Shown here: positions 51,139-59,466 of the stretch, one piece after another
How positions within the stretch are numbered: position 1 is the stretch's first letter
Layout of the letters: each line of letters starts with the position of its first letter
NCBI RefSeq assembly: GCF_900497595.1
Contig: NZ_UFQO01000002.1
Span: 372,001-436,000, forward strand
Origin: Treponema pectinovorum
Lineage (GTDB): Bacteria > Spirochaetota > Spirochaetia > Treponematales > Treponemataceae
DNA: 64,000 bases
Direction of reading: 5' to 3'
Translations under genes and position numbers: made by a program
Notes under the pieces: model-generated
Seen by the model: the letters and a program-made list of their open reading frames with translations, nothing else
What the model was told of the DNA's origin: nothing
Databases searched by the model: none

Positions 51139-53214
51139 ATGAGTGATGAAGGAATTTTTTTAGAAGTGGAAGAAGACGAAGAAGGTGAAGAAATCACTCT
51201 AAAAAAGATTTTAATTTCTCTTTTTCTTTTTGTTTTGGGGCTACTAGTTGAGCATGTTGCCTTTATAAAGGGGATGCTCACTGCTACGCCAATTTTGACT
51301 TCTTTTGATTTGCACAAGGCGATTTATCTTGCTTTGTATTTTGTAGCTTTTATAATTTCTGGAAAGGAAGTCATAAAATCTGCCATAAAAAATATTTTTA
51401 AAGGCGAAATTTTTGATGAAAAGTTTTTGATGGCTCTGGCGTCGATTGGTGCAATTTTTATCGGGCAACTTGGCGAAGCGGTTGGAATAATGCTTTTCTA
51501 CAACATTGGAGAGTTTTTTCAAGATTATGCGGTGGATAAAAGTCGCGATTCAATTTCTGCACTTTTGGATATAAGACCCGATAAAGCATTTGTTTTTAGA
51601 GCGGGAAAACTTGTTGAGGTAAGGGCGGAAGATGTAAAAGTTGGTGAAATAATCGAAGTAAAGCCCGGCGAAAGAGTCAGTTTGGATTGCGTAGTTGTGG
51701 AAGGTTCTTCATTTATGGATACATCTGCTTTGACAGGCGAGAGCGTTCCGAGAATGGCGGAAGCACAGTGTGAAGTTTTGGCAGGCTTTGTAAATCAGGA
51801 AGGCGTTGTAAGGCTAAAGGTTACAAAACCTTATTCGCAAAGTGCAATAAGCAGAATTTTGGAATTAACGCAAAAGGCGACAGAAGTAAAAGCCAAGAGC
51901 GAAAAATTCATTACTAAGTTTGCAAAAGTATACACACCAATCGTCTGCATTGGAGCAGTTTTTGTTGGGCTTATAATTCCGTTTGCACTAAAAATGATTT
52001 CTTCAGAATACTTTTTTGAAATTGGCTGGAATGGCTGGATATATCGCGCTTTGATGTTTTTGGTTGTGAGCTGCCCATGTGCGCTCGTAATTTCTGTGCC
52101 ACTTTCATTTTTTTCTGCGATAGGCTGTGCAAGTGCAGGCGGAATTTTGGTAAAAGGAAGCACTTTTATCGAAGCACTTTCAAAAGCACGAACTGCGGTT
52201 TTTGATAAAACTGGAACTCTAACAAAGGGAACTTTCTGCGTTACAAAAATTTTTACTCAGGCAGGTGTTAGCGAAGATGAACTTCTCGCTCTGGCTGCAC
52301 ATTCAGAATATTTTTCTACGCATCCAATTTCTAAATCCCTAAAGAATTCTCACTTTTTGCGAAATTCCGCATTGGGTCTGGACAACTCTTGCTGCGAGAA
52401 TTGCGTAAAAGAAGATCCTTTTGAAAAAAGCGGACAGGGAATAAAGATTAACCTCGACGGAAAGGCGGTTATGGTCGGAAACGAAAAATTATTTTTGAAC
52501 GAAGGTGTAGAAATTCCTAAAGATGTAACAGAAAGGTTAAAGAACGAAATTCTTGGAACTATTGTACACATTGCCCAAGATAAAAAATATTTGGGAAGCA
52601 TTGTAATAAGCGATGAAATAAAAGACGATTCAAAAGATGCAATTTTGGGTCTTAAAAAAATCGGCGTAAAAGAAATTGTCATGCTAACTGGAGATGGAGC
52701 TAAAGCGGCAAATGCGATTGCTTCAAATCTTGGAATAAAAAAAGTTTTTTCATCACTCTTGCCAGAAGACAAAGCACATATCGTAAAAGGTATCATCGAC
52801 GAGGGTAAGGCAAAAAAATCTTTTGGAAGTGTAATCTTTGTTGGCGATGGAATAAATGACAGCCCTGTTCTTGCTACAGCAGATGTTGGCGTTGCAATGG
52901 GTGCTTTAGGAAGCGATGCTGCAATAGAAGCGGCCGACGTTGTAATAATGGACGACAAGCCAAGCCGGCTGCCTCTTGCCATAAAGTTGAGCAAAAAAGC
53001 GATGCTTATAGTAAAAGAAAATATTGTCTTTAGCCTTTTGATAAAGGGTTTGATAATGGGGCTTGGAGCATTTGGCATTACAAATCTTTGGTTTGCAGTG
53101 TTTGGCGATGTTGGAGTTTGCTTTCTTGCTATTTTAAATTCTCTTCGAATTCAAAATGCTGGTAGTCTTTTACGCCCTGCCAGTCGCCGCCCCAAACAAA
53201 ACCATACTTTGTAA
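51139..53214 (+). CDS. P1B-type heavy-metal exporting ATPase (Zn/Cd/Co class)
   Basis: A 691-residue metal pump with the CPC metal site (VVSCPCALVIS), phosphorylation site DKTGTLTKGTF, TGES, HP motif (STHPISKS), GDGINDSP and about eight membrane helices. CPC plus the paired ArsR repressor points to zinc or cadmium export. There is no N-terminal heavy-metal-associated domain; instead there is a short acidic segment (LEVEEDEEGEE) that may bind metal. I start at 51139 after GGAGG, not at 51067. The last 86 bases overlap the convergent M15 peptidase gene. Confidence 0.92.
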   Translation: MSDEGIFLEVEEDEEGEEITLKKILISLFLFVLGLLVEHVAFIKGMLTATPILTSFDLHKAIYLALYFVAFIISGKEVIKSAIKNIFKGEIFDEKFLMALASIGAIFIGQLGEAVGIMLFYNIGEFFQDYAVDKSRDSISALLDIRPDKAFVFRAGKLVEVRAEDVKVGEIIEVKPGERVSLDCVVVEGSSFMDTSALTGESVPRMAEAQCEVLAGFVNQEGVVRLKVTKPYSQSAISRILELTQKATEVKAKSEKFITKFAKVYTPIVCIGAVFVGLIIPFALKMISSEYFFEIGWNGWIYRALMFLVVSCPCALVISVPLSFFSAIGCASAGGILVKGSTFIEALSKARTAVFDKTGTLTKGTFCVTKIFTQAGVSEDELLALAAHSEYFSTHPISKSLKNSHFLRNSALGLDNSCCENCVKEDPFEKSGQGIKINLDGKAVMVGNEKLFLNEGVEIPKDVTERLKNEILGTIVHIAQDKKYLGSIVISDEIKDDSKDAILGLKKIGVKEIVMLTGDGAKAANAIASNLGIKKVFSSLLPEDKAHIVKGIIDEGKAKKSFGSVIFVGDGINDSPVLATADVGVAMGALGSDAAIEAADVVIMDDKPSRLPLAIKLSKKAMLIVKENIVFSLLIKGLIMGLGAFGITNLWFAVFGDVGVCFLAILNSLRIQNAGSLLRPASRRPKQNHTL

Positions 53215-53815
53215 AAATTTTATAGGCTAAATCCTTGCGAGTAATTTTGTGAGGAAAATCTTTTGAACGGTCTGTGTATTCTTGAGCGGTTTTTGGCTCG
53301 ACATTTACTCGACCGTTCAGTTTTTTTACGTATGGATTGTAAAGAGGATTTATATCGATAGCGAGCCCTTTGCCGTGTGAAGAAATTATTTTTGTAAAAG
53401 ATATAAACCTAAAGTTAAAGCAGGAACTATTGTTGTCCTGCATACTTTTTTCATCATCTGCGCCGTATTCGTCAATCAAGTGAACTTTTTCTATTTGATA
53501 GGAAGCAAGATACAGTTCCTTAAAAATGTTCAAAAGTTTATCTGCAATTTTTTTGTTGGCAACCAATTCTCCGCGTTGCGTTTCGCCACTAAAATTTTTG
53601 TGCAGAATGTGCACGTGCACCAATTCTTTGCGCGGTAGGGTACAATCTTTTTTGTAGGATTTTCCGAGCATTTTAAAAAACAGAGAATCGCTTATCTCAC
53701 TCGTATAAAATTCTTTTTCGATATTCAATTCATCATCATTAATCTTTTCTAAATTTTGACAAAAGATTGGTTTAATAACTAAAAAACATGCGCACAATAT
53801 CAATAATTTTTTCAT
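53129..53815 (-). CDS. Exported M15-family peptidase (D-Ala-D-Ala carboxypeptidase type)
   Basis: A 228-residue protein with a signal peptide (MKKLLILCACFLVIKPIFCQ) and an M15 metallopeptidase domain. The Zn-site segments are SSHGKGLAIDINP (His and Asp ligands) and WGGDWQGVKDYQHFEF (catalytic Asp/His), as in VanY/CwlK enzymes that cut peptidoglycan stem peptides. Its 3' end overlaps the metal-pump gene by 86 bases. It starts 20 bases from a divergent small gene, and the two share an overlapping promoter. Confidence 0.87.
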   Translation of the reverse strand: MKKLLILCACFLVIKPIFCQNLEKINDDELNIEKEFYTSEISDSLFFKMLGKSYKKDCTLPRKELVHVHILHKNFSGETQRGELVANKKIADKLLNIFKELYLASYQIEKVHLIDEYGADDEKSMQDNNSSCFNFRFISFTKIISSHGKGLAIDINPLYNPYVKKLNGRVNVEPKTAQEYTDRSKDFPHKITRKDLAYKIFTKYGFVWGGDWQGVKDYQHFEFEENLK

Positions 53816-53820
53816 TGCGT

Positions 53821-53833
53821 TATAATCATAACA
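53821..53833. promoter_or_regulatory. Overlapping divergent -10 boxes
   Basis: Plus strand: TATAAT at 53821-53826, ten bases before the ATG at 53836. Minus strand: TGTTATGAT, an extended -10, occupies 53833-53825, ten bases before the ATG at 53815. The two hexamers share two bases, and the whole divergent gap is 20 bases. Neither gene has a Shine-Dalgarno. Confidence 0.6.
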
Positions 53834-53835
53834 GA

Positions 53836-54078
53836 ATGCAAGAACTTGTTTTTAGAAAAAATGTTGAATTAAAAAAAGAGATGGAATTTTTATACAGAGG
53901 GCGGAAATTTCGTCTGGGCTATACGCTAGATGATTCTGGAAAAAATGCGATAAGCTTTGGCGAAGAAAATCTTCCTGTAAAACTTTTTTATTCTTATGGC
54001 GAACTCGTCAACAATGCAATGCTTGGAATTTCGCCACTTTCGTATTCGATAGAATCTTTGGAACTTTTAAATCCTTAA
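53836..54078 (+). CDS. Small conserved-looking protein of unknown function
   Basis: An 80-residue protein, starting MQELVFRKNVELKKEMEFLY. It has a charged N-terminal helix and a beta-rich centre (RKFRLGYTLDDSGKNAISFG) and no signal peptide or membrane segment. I do not recognise the family. Codon use and the TATAAT directly upstream support it as real. It may be a small cytosolic beta-protein; no function is suggested by its neighbours. Confidence 0.6.
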   Translation: MQELVFRKNVELKKEMEFLYRGRKFRLGYTLDDSGKNAISFGEENLPVKLFYSYGELVNNAMLGISPLSYSIESLELLNP

Positions 54079-54192
54079 AAATTTTGCTTTGGCTTTGTGT
54101 GCTTGCAAAATCCTTATGTAAAAATTAAACTTAAAAAAAGATAATCATCAGGGATGAGGTTTATACCTGCCCGTTGTTTTTGAGAGGAAAAA

Positions 54193-55080
54193 ATGGCTTC
54201 AATTCGTGAACGCTACGGAGAGTATTTTAAGCAGATGGCAACAATGTCGCATGCTGCTGCAAAAATTGATGCAACAAATGTTTATCAAAAAGCAAATCCA
54301 CAGACAAAAAAAATAATGGATACCCTTATTTCAGAAAATATGGCAGAAGGGAGCCGTCTTGAAGGAATTGAAAATTACAAGCAATTTTTAGCTGCAATAA
54401 AGTCTGGCAAAAGCGGGCTCATACTAATGGAGCATTATGCAAATACAGATTTGCCTGGGCTTATTTGGCTTTTGGAAAATTCTGATGATGAAGATTGTCG
54501 CGAACTTGGCAAAAGAGTTGTTGCGATTGCCGGAATGAAGTTGAACGAAGCTGATCCAATGGTGCGCGCCTTTGCAGAAAGCTTTACTCGTGTTGTAATT
54601 TACCCGACACGCTCGTTGGATTCCGCTTCCGAAAAAGCAAAATCTAAGGAAGATATAGAAGCCGAAACAAAAAAAGCACGCGCTATAAATCTTGCGGCGA
54701 TGCATGCAATGGATAAATGTAAGCGCAACGGCGAAGCGATTTTGGTTTTTCCGTCAGGAACTCGCTATAGACCAGGAAAACCAGAAACAAAGCGTGGCTT
54801 AAAAGAGATAGACAGTTATCTTAGAATGTTCGATGTTATGATTTTGGTTTCGATAAACGGAATGATTTTAAAATTTAATCCAGACAATATGAGCGACATG
54901 CTTGCAGATGAATGTGCTCCTGCGGTGTGCATATACAAAGCGAGTCCTGTTATTGAATGTAAGCCTTATCGAAAGGAATTTTTAGAAACTCTCCCTGCCG
55001 ACTGCCCGGATCCAAAGCAGGCTATGATTGATCACGTTATGGAATATCTTGAAAAACAGCACAACGAAATAAAGGATTAA
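54193..55080 (+). CDS. Glycerolipid acyltransferase (PlsC/GPAT-like)
   Basis: A 295-residue membrane-associated acyltransferase. The H-x4-D motif appears as EHYANTDLP near residue 77, and the substrate-binding block as VFPSGTRYRPG near residue 194 (the family's FPEGTRS). The length, and the long segment between the blocks, fit the bacterial and plant-plastid GPAT (ATS1-like) group that acylates glycerol-3-phosphate rather than classical PlsC. GAGAGG precedes the ATG. The gene is convergent with pepF. Confidence 0.8.
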   Translation: MASIRERYGEYFKQMATMSHAAAKIDATNVYQKANPQTKKIMDTLISENMAEGSRLEGIENYKQFLAAIKSGKSGLILMEHYANTDLPGLIWLLENSDDEDCRELGKRVVAIAGMKLNEADPMVRAFAESFTRVVIYPTRSLDSASEKAKSKEDIEAETKKARAINLAAMHAMDKCKRNGEAILVFPSGTRYRPGKPETKRGLKEIDSYLRMFDVMILVSINGMILKFNPDNMSDMLADECAPAVCIYKASPVIECKPYRKEFLETLPADCPDPKQAMIDHVMEYLEKQHNEIKD

Positions 55081-55091
55081 AAAAATGAAAA

Positions 55092-55114
55092 TCCGCTCTT
55101 TTGTTATGAGCGGA
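55092..55114. terminator. Hairpin between convergent acyltransferase and pepF genes
   Basis: TCCGCTC/GAGCGGA, 7 bp with a 9-base loop, flanked by AAAA and AAAAATTT. It lacks a long T run on either strand but lies in the right place to end both genes. Confidence 0.5.
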
Positions 55115-55157
55115 AAAATTTCACATAAGTGATAAGAGGCGATGGACTTGCAAATAT

Positions 55158-57089
55158 TTAGTCTGTCGCCTTTTTTACTAAATCACAAAATTCTTCAATT
55201 TCTTTCTGATACATTTCTATTCCCAAATTCCAAAAATCTGTTGTAGAAATATCAAAGCCTGCCAAAGCACACAGTGCTTCGCTTTTCATGCTTCCAGTAT
55301 TGCTCAAAAGGTTTTTGTAAGTCTTGGCAAAAGATTCGCCCTCTTTTAAATATTTTTGATAGAGTCCTGCTGCAAAAAGTTGACCAAAAGCGTAAGGAAA
55401 ATTATAAAAATCCAAATCGGTTGAATAATAATGGCTTTTTACAGCCCACATGTATTCGTGGCGTTCAGAATTTAAACCTTTGCCGTAGGATTTTTGTTGT
55501 GCATCTTTCATTAAAGTGCAAAAATCTTCTGCACTTAATTCGCCTTTTGTACGCTGTTCAAAAACGCTCTTTTCAAAATAAAATCTGCATAAAATATCCA
55601 CCAAAACCTGTCCTGCATCCTGCAAGTCCATGTCTAAAAGTTGCAATTTTTCGATTTGGGAACATTCTTTTAGCATGCTCTGCTTTACGATTGTTTCTGC
55701 AAAGGTCGAAGCAGTTTCTGCGAGCGTCATTGGATAATTGAAGAAACTTGCTGGTTTTCCGCGAAGGCAATAAAAATGAAACGCATGCCCAATTTCATGA
55801 GCGAGAGTTATAACATCGCTAAATGCGCCAGTAAAGTTTGTCATTATTCTGCTTTGATGACCGAGTGCAAAATCTTCGTCGTATGCTCCGCCGACTTTAC
55901 CCTGTCGAACTTCGGCATCTATCCAGTTTTCAGCAAAAACTCGCCGTGCAAAATTTCCCATTTCCTGACTAAAACTTTCGTAACGAGAAATGATATAAGT
56001 GCGAGCCTCTTTAAAAGTCCATGTTTTTGAAAGAGGAGATGCGTTTTTAGTTTCTTCCTCGCTGGTTGATTGATTTAGATTATTTTCTTGGATTTCTGCC
56101 GCATTGATTTTTTCATCTATTAATTGCGATTTGTTTGATTTATTTGCAGAAAAGTCTAGCGGTGCAAACAAGTCGTAAAATGCCAATCCCTTTGCGGTTT
56201 TGCCATTTGAATCTGTTGCAGTGCTTGCCGTGAGCGCATTCTTTTTTAGAAAAGTTGCCTTTGTCAAAAAATATTTGCGCCAAAGTGGCAGACTTTTTTC
56301 TATCGATTTTATAAGTGCGGTCAAAGTTTTTTTATCTAGCCGACTTGCAAAAAGGGAGCGATTGAGGGCTGTTTTCCATTTTCTTTTTGAATTTAAAGCT
56401 ATTGTTTCGCCTTTTAAATTGTTTAAACAGGCAGCGAATGCGATTTTGTGTTGTTTTAAAAGCGCAAGTTCTTTTTCGTATGATGATTTTCTTAAAATCG
56501 GGTCTGATGAATAGGCATCGTTTCTTAAAGTGTTAAAAGTTTTGCCGCTTTCATCTTTTAAGTTTGAAATTAACTGTTCATGCAGGCGGTCCCAGGCATC
56601 TCCGCCAGTTCGCTGTAGTTTTGAGGCAAGTTCTTCTTCTTTTAAGGACATTCTGTGTTTTGTTTCTGCAATTTTTTCTTCCAGAATGAATTTGTGTTCT
56701 TTAAATTGAGGAAATCGCGTAAAAAAATCTTCCAACTTTTTTGAATTTTTTACGAGGCGAGATTTAAATTCAAAATCGATTTTTTTTAAACGCAAAGATA
56801 GTTCGTCAATAAAAGCGATGTTGTTTAAAAATGCGGTATTTGTAGTATCTACAGAATAAATTATGTAAGAATAAGCATGTAAAGTTTTTGCGAGAATCAA
56901 AACTTTTTCTTCTTGTTCAAGATAGCCTTTTAACCAGAAACTAAAGTTAAAACCGTGCGAGGTATGCAAAAGATTTTCTAAGCGTTCCATTCCAGTTGTG
57001 TAATCGTTGAGTGCTTGCTTGTATTCTGGGCTTTCGATTGAAGGAAAAATAGAATCGAGATTCCATCTTGGAGAATTCAGTTCATTCAT
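55158..57089 (-). CDS. pepF: Oligoendopeptidase F family metallopeptidase
   Basis: A 643-residue cytoplasmic zinc peptidase of family M3B that cleaves short peptides. The zinc site is LAHEIGHAFHFYC, with FNYPMTLAETASTFAET supplying the third ligand Glu. The N-terminal domain (about 1-200) is alpha-helical as in M3B. An unusual stretch rich in Asn, Ser and Glu (about 315-350) between KSNKSQLIDEKINAAEIQE and the peptidase domain looks like a low-complexity insertion. The ATG at 57089 directly follows an extended -10 and has no Shine-Dalgarno. Confidence 0.93.
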   Translation of the reverse strand: MNELNSPRWNLDSIFPSIESPEYKQALNDYTTGMERLENLLHTSHGFNFSFWLKGYLEQEEKVLILAKTLHAYSYIIYSVDTTNTAFLNNIAFIDELSLRLKKIDFEFKSRLVKNSKKLEDFFTRFPQFKEHKFILEEKIAETKHRMSLKEEELASKLQRTGGDAWDRLHEQLISNLKDESGKTFNTLRNDAYSSDPILRKSSYEKELALLKQHKIAFAACLNNLKGETIALNSKRKWKTALNRSLFASRLDKKTLTALIKSIEKSLPLWRKYFLTKATFLKKNALTASTATDSNGKTAKGLAFYDLFAPLDFSANKSNKSQLIDEKINAAEIQENNLNQSTSEEETKNASPLSKTWTFKEARTYIISRYESFSQEMGNFARRVFAENWIDAEVRQGKVGGAYDEDFALGHQSRIMTNFTGAFSDVITLAHEIGHAFHFYCLRGKPASFFNYPMTLAETASTFAETIVKQSMLKECSQIEKLQLLDMDLQDAGQVLVDILCRFYFEKSVFEQRTKGELSAEDFCTLMKDAQQKSYGKGLNSERHEYMWAVKSHYYSTDLDFYNFPYAFGQLFAAGLYQKYLKEGESFAKTYKNLLSNTGSMKSEALCALAGFDISTTDFWNLGIEMYQKEIEEFCDLVKKATD

Positions 57090-57098
57090 AACAGTTTA

Positions 57099-57107
57099 AT
57101 TTTAGCA
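57099..57107 (-). promoter_or_regulatory. Extended -10 promoter of pepF
   Basis: On the minus strand TGCTAAAAT ends nine bases before the ATG at 57089, predicting a leader of 0-3 bases. Confidence 0.5.
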
Positions 57108-57154
57108 TAAAAAAACGGGTAAAAACAGGATTTTTGATATAGCGATTTACTAGT

Positions 57155-57412
57155 GAACATCCGTGTGTGTGCGACAACTATTGGAGTTTAATAAAAACGT
57201 CCGTGTTTTTATTAAACGGACAGTTTTTTGCAAAACTGTCGGCATTTTATTGTATGTAGCACCTCCGTGTGCGACAACGATTGGAAGGGTGAGCGCAAGC
57301 GAAAACAAAGGCACGGCTTTTTATTTTTTGCCGTGCGTTTGTTCGAAGCCGTAAGGCGTAGCCCTGCAAAGCGTGTTTTTGCGAAACGCAAGTGCAGCAA
57401 AAGTCGCCCAAT
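57155..57412 (+). repeat. Dispersed structured repeat, family B copy 2 (longest)
   Basis: The longest copy, in the 394-base gap between pepF and uppP. It begins ATCCGTGTGTGTGCGACAAC, then a perfect 13-bp hairpin (57186-57198 with 57205-57217) capped by GTCCGT, then GACAGTTTT-TTGC-AAAACTGTC, then a stem with loop CTCCGT closing at GTGCGACAAC, then GGGTGAGCGCAAGCGAAAAC, a stem AACAAAGGCACGGC with GCCGTGCGTTTGTT, and the shared tail ending GTCGCCCAA. Confidence 0.87.
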
Positions 57413-57483
57413 TATCGAATCTAAAAATGAAAAATTTAGAGCCTATTAAAAACGAATTTTTTAATTTTAAATTCTGAAATTTT

Positions 57484-58326
57484 TTAGAAAAAAATTAGTC
57501 CTAAAATTCCGAGCGGAATCAAATATGCGGCAAACCATTCAAGCTTTCCGCGTTTTATCAATTTCATCAAAACAGAAAGCGAAAAATATCCAAAAACAAA
57601 GGCCGAAACAAATCCCGCTGCGACTGGCAATATACCAATCGAACTGCCTACTTGCCCTAAATCTTTTGCTTCTAAGACAAAGGCGCCTAAAATTGCCGGA
57701 ATGCTCACGATAAATGAAAATTCGCCTGCGGTCGCCCTGTCTACTCCTGCAAATTGTGCGCCTGCAATCGTTGAACCAGAGCGGCTTATTCCTGGCAAAG
57801 TTCCGATTCCCTGCATTAGACCTATAAAAAGCGATTGCGGAATTGAAATTCCATTTTTTGAGATTTCGTTTGATGAAGATTTTTTCTGTTTTATTCCGCT
57901 AAAAATTAAAAGCAATGCGGTTATTAAGAATCCTATGCAGGAATAAGAAATTGGCATATCTGGAATCAATTTGCTTGTAAAAATGCCGATTATTCCTGTT
58001 ACAAAAGTTGTGCATATTATCGCTACGATTGATTTTCTGCCTAAATAATCTGAGCCGGAAAGCAGGTCGGTTCCGTCGGTTATGCGATTTTCATTCCTTT
58101 TTAAAATCCAGCGGAACAGGCACACAAAAAGTTTTGCAATTTTTACTCTAAAATAGAGAATAACTGCGAGCAAAGTTGCAAGGTGAAGGATTATATCGTA
58201 CAAAAGCGGAACATCCTGCAAATTAAAAAGCGTTTGTGCAAGTTTTAAATGTCCGCTTGAACTTATTGGAAGAAATTCCGCTATTCCTTGAAGAATTCCT
58301 AAAAAAATTGACTGTAAAATTGACAT
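57484..58326 (-). CDS. uppP: Undecaprenyl-diphosphatase UppP (BacA)
   Basis: A 280-residue membrane phosphatase that recycles undecaprenyl pyrophosphate for wall synthesis and confers bacitracin tolerance. It has the two signatures ILQGIAEFLPISSSGHL (with catalytic Glu and Ser) and GTLPGISRSGSTIAGA, and about eight membrane helices. AGGAG precedes the ATG. It lies nine bases after the esterase gene on the same strand and is probably co-transcribed with it. Confidence 0.95.
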   Translation of the reverse strand: MSILQSIFLGILQGIAEFLPISSSGHLKLAQTLFNLQDVPLLYDIILHLATLLAVILYFRVKIAKLFVCLFRWILKRNENRITDGTDLLSGSDYLGRKSIVAIICTTFVTGIIGIFTSKLIPDMPISYSCIGFLITALLLIFSGIKQKKSSSNEISKNGISIPQSLFIGLMQGIGTLPGISRSGSTIAGAQFAGVDRATAGEFSFIVSIPAILGAFVLEAKDLGQVGSSIGILPVAAGFVSAFVFGYFSLSVLMKLIKRGKLEWFAAYLIPLGILGLIFF

Positions 58327-58335
58327 TTATTTCTC

Positions 58336-59217
58336 CTAGTTTGCGTTATTTGAATTTTGTTTTTCTATTGATTGAATCCAGTTGACGAACATTTGACTCC
58401 AACATTCTGCTGGTGTTCCTTGTGCAAGCGAAAGTCCGTGTTCACCTTGCGTAAAAAGATGATATTCAAAAGTGATTTTTGCTTTTGCAAGTGCATTTGC
58501 AAAACGCAGCGTATTTTCCGCAGGAACAGATTTGTCCTGAAGTGTGTGCCACATAAAAGTTTTTGGAAAATTTGAATTTACATTTTTTTCTAACGAGAAT
58601 GCTGATTTTATCCTTTTTAAATAAGGCTCGTCGTTGATTTTCTGCTTTTGCGATTTTGTTTTTTCTATGAGATTCAGGATTTTTTCTGCTTCAGCTTCGC
58701 TAAGATTTTCTGTAAGTTTAAGAACAGAACCCTTGTGGCAAATTCGAGAATTTGTGGAAATAACTGGATAGCAAAGGCAGAGCGCATTTGGATAAATATC
58801 GTTTTGTTCAATTGTCTCGCCGTTTAAAAAGAGGTTTTTAAAAAGTGGAGTTTTCCAATATGCACCAAGCGAGGCACAAAGATGACCTCCGGCGCTAAAA
58901 CCGCACAAAAATATTTTATCGTCTGCAATGTTCCATTTTTGAGCATTCTTCCGTATAAAAGCGACCGCCAATGCCAGATCCGTTAACGCTTTTATAAATG
59001 AAAAATCTTCCAAAGTATAATGCAAAACCGCAGATGAAAAACCCAAACTATTCCAGTGCTCTGCAATTATGTCCTGCTCTTTTTTCCCGTAATGATTATA
59101 GCCACCGCCGGGAACTACCAATATGAATGGATTTTTTTCTGTTGATTTTTTTTCAAGTATGAATGGAACTAAATCTGCCTTTGAAAGCGACGAGAATTCT
59201 ATTTTTTCATGCAACAT
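58336..59217 (-). CDS. Alpha/beta-hydrolase, probable acetyl esterase
   Basis: A 293-residue esterase/lipase of the BD-FAE/acetyl-xylan-esterase-like group. The oxyanion motif is VVPGGGYNHYG, the nucleophile elbow FLCGFSAGGHLCASLG and the catalytic His in TQGEHGLS. No signal peptide is visible with the start at 59217, so it may act inside the cell on imported acetylated oligosaccharides. An in-frame extension to 59514 is AT-rich and implausible. TATAAT lies six bases before the ATG. It is the first gene of the esterase-uppP unit. Confidence 0.88.
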   Translation of the reverse strand: MLHEKIEFSSLSKADLVPFILEKKSTEKNPFILVVPGGGYNHYGKKEQDIIAEHWNSLGFSSAVLHYTLEDFSFIKALTDLALAVAFIRKNAQKWNIADDKIFLCGFSAGGHLCASLGAYWKTPLFKNLFLNGETIEQNDIYPNALCLCYPVISTNSRICHKGSVLKLTENLSEAEAEKILNLIEKTKSQKQKINDEPYLKRIKSAFSLEKNVNSNFPKTFMWHTLQDKSVPAENTLRFANALAKAKITFEYHLFTQGEHGLSLAQGTPAECWSQMFVNWIQSIEKQNSNNAN

Positions 59218-59223
59218 ATTAAG

Positions 59224-59229
59224 ATTATA
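59224..59229 (-). promoter_or_regulatory. -10 box placed for leaderless esterase mRNA
   Basis: On the minus strand TATAAT is followed by six bases and then the ATG at 59217, so transcription is expected on the A of the start codon. The -35 region is only a T-run. Confidence 0.5.
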
Positions 59230-59251
59230 CAGATTGTTTAAAAAAGAAAAA

Positions 59252-59281
59252 GGATCACTTGAAGGAGGAGAAAAAGTGACC
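59252..59281. other. Hairpin in the divergent gap between esterase and mtnN
   Basis: GGATCACTT and AAGTGACC pair with one bulged A, enclosing GAAGGAGGAGAAA. It lies upstream of both genes. Neither a terminator role nor a riboswitch is clear. The rest of the 249-base gap is AT-rich with no frame. Confidence 0.35.
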
Positions 59282-59466
59282 CTTTTGTAAAACTTTATTA
59301 CTTTGTTTAACTTGGCAATAAGATATACTATTGCAGTTTTTTTATCAATAAAAATTGTGCGAAAAATTGCGAAAATATTTGCGATAACATATTTTTTTAT
59401 GAAAACGATTGAATATTCTGCGGTTATTTGCATAAAATTTGTTATTGTATAGATGTGAGGTTTGAT

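Noticed and set aside
57163-57449. Short frames on both strands in the pepF-uppP gap
   Set aside because: They arise from family B copy 2 hairpins and lack ribosome sites.
59218-59466. SAM/SAH riboswitch upstream of mtnN-luxS
   Set aside because: Only one short hairpin is present and no conserved riboswitch core was found; the hairpin lies over 180 bases from mtnN.
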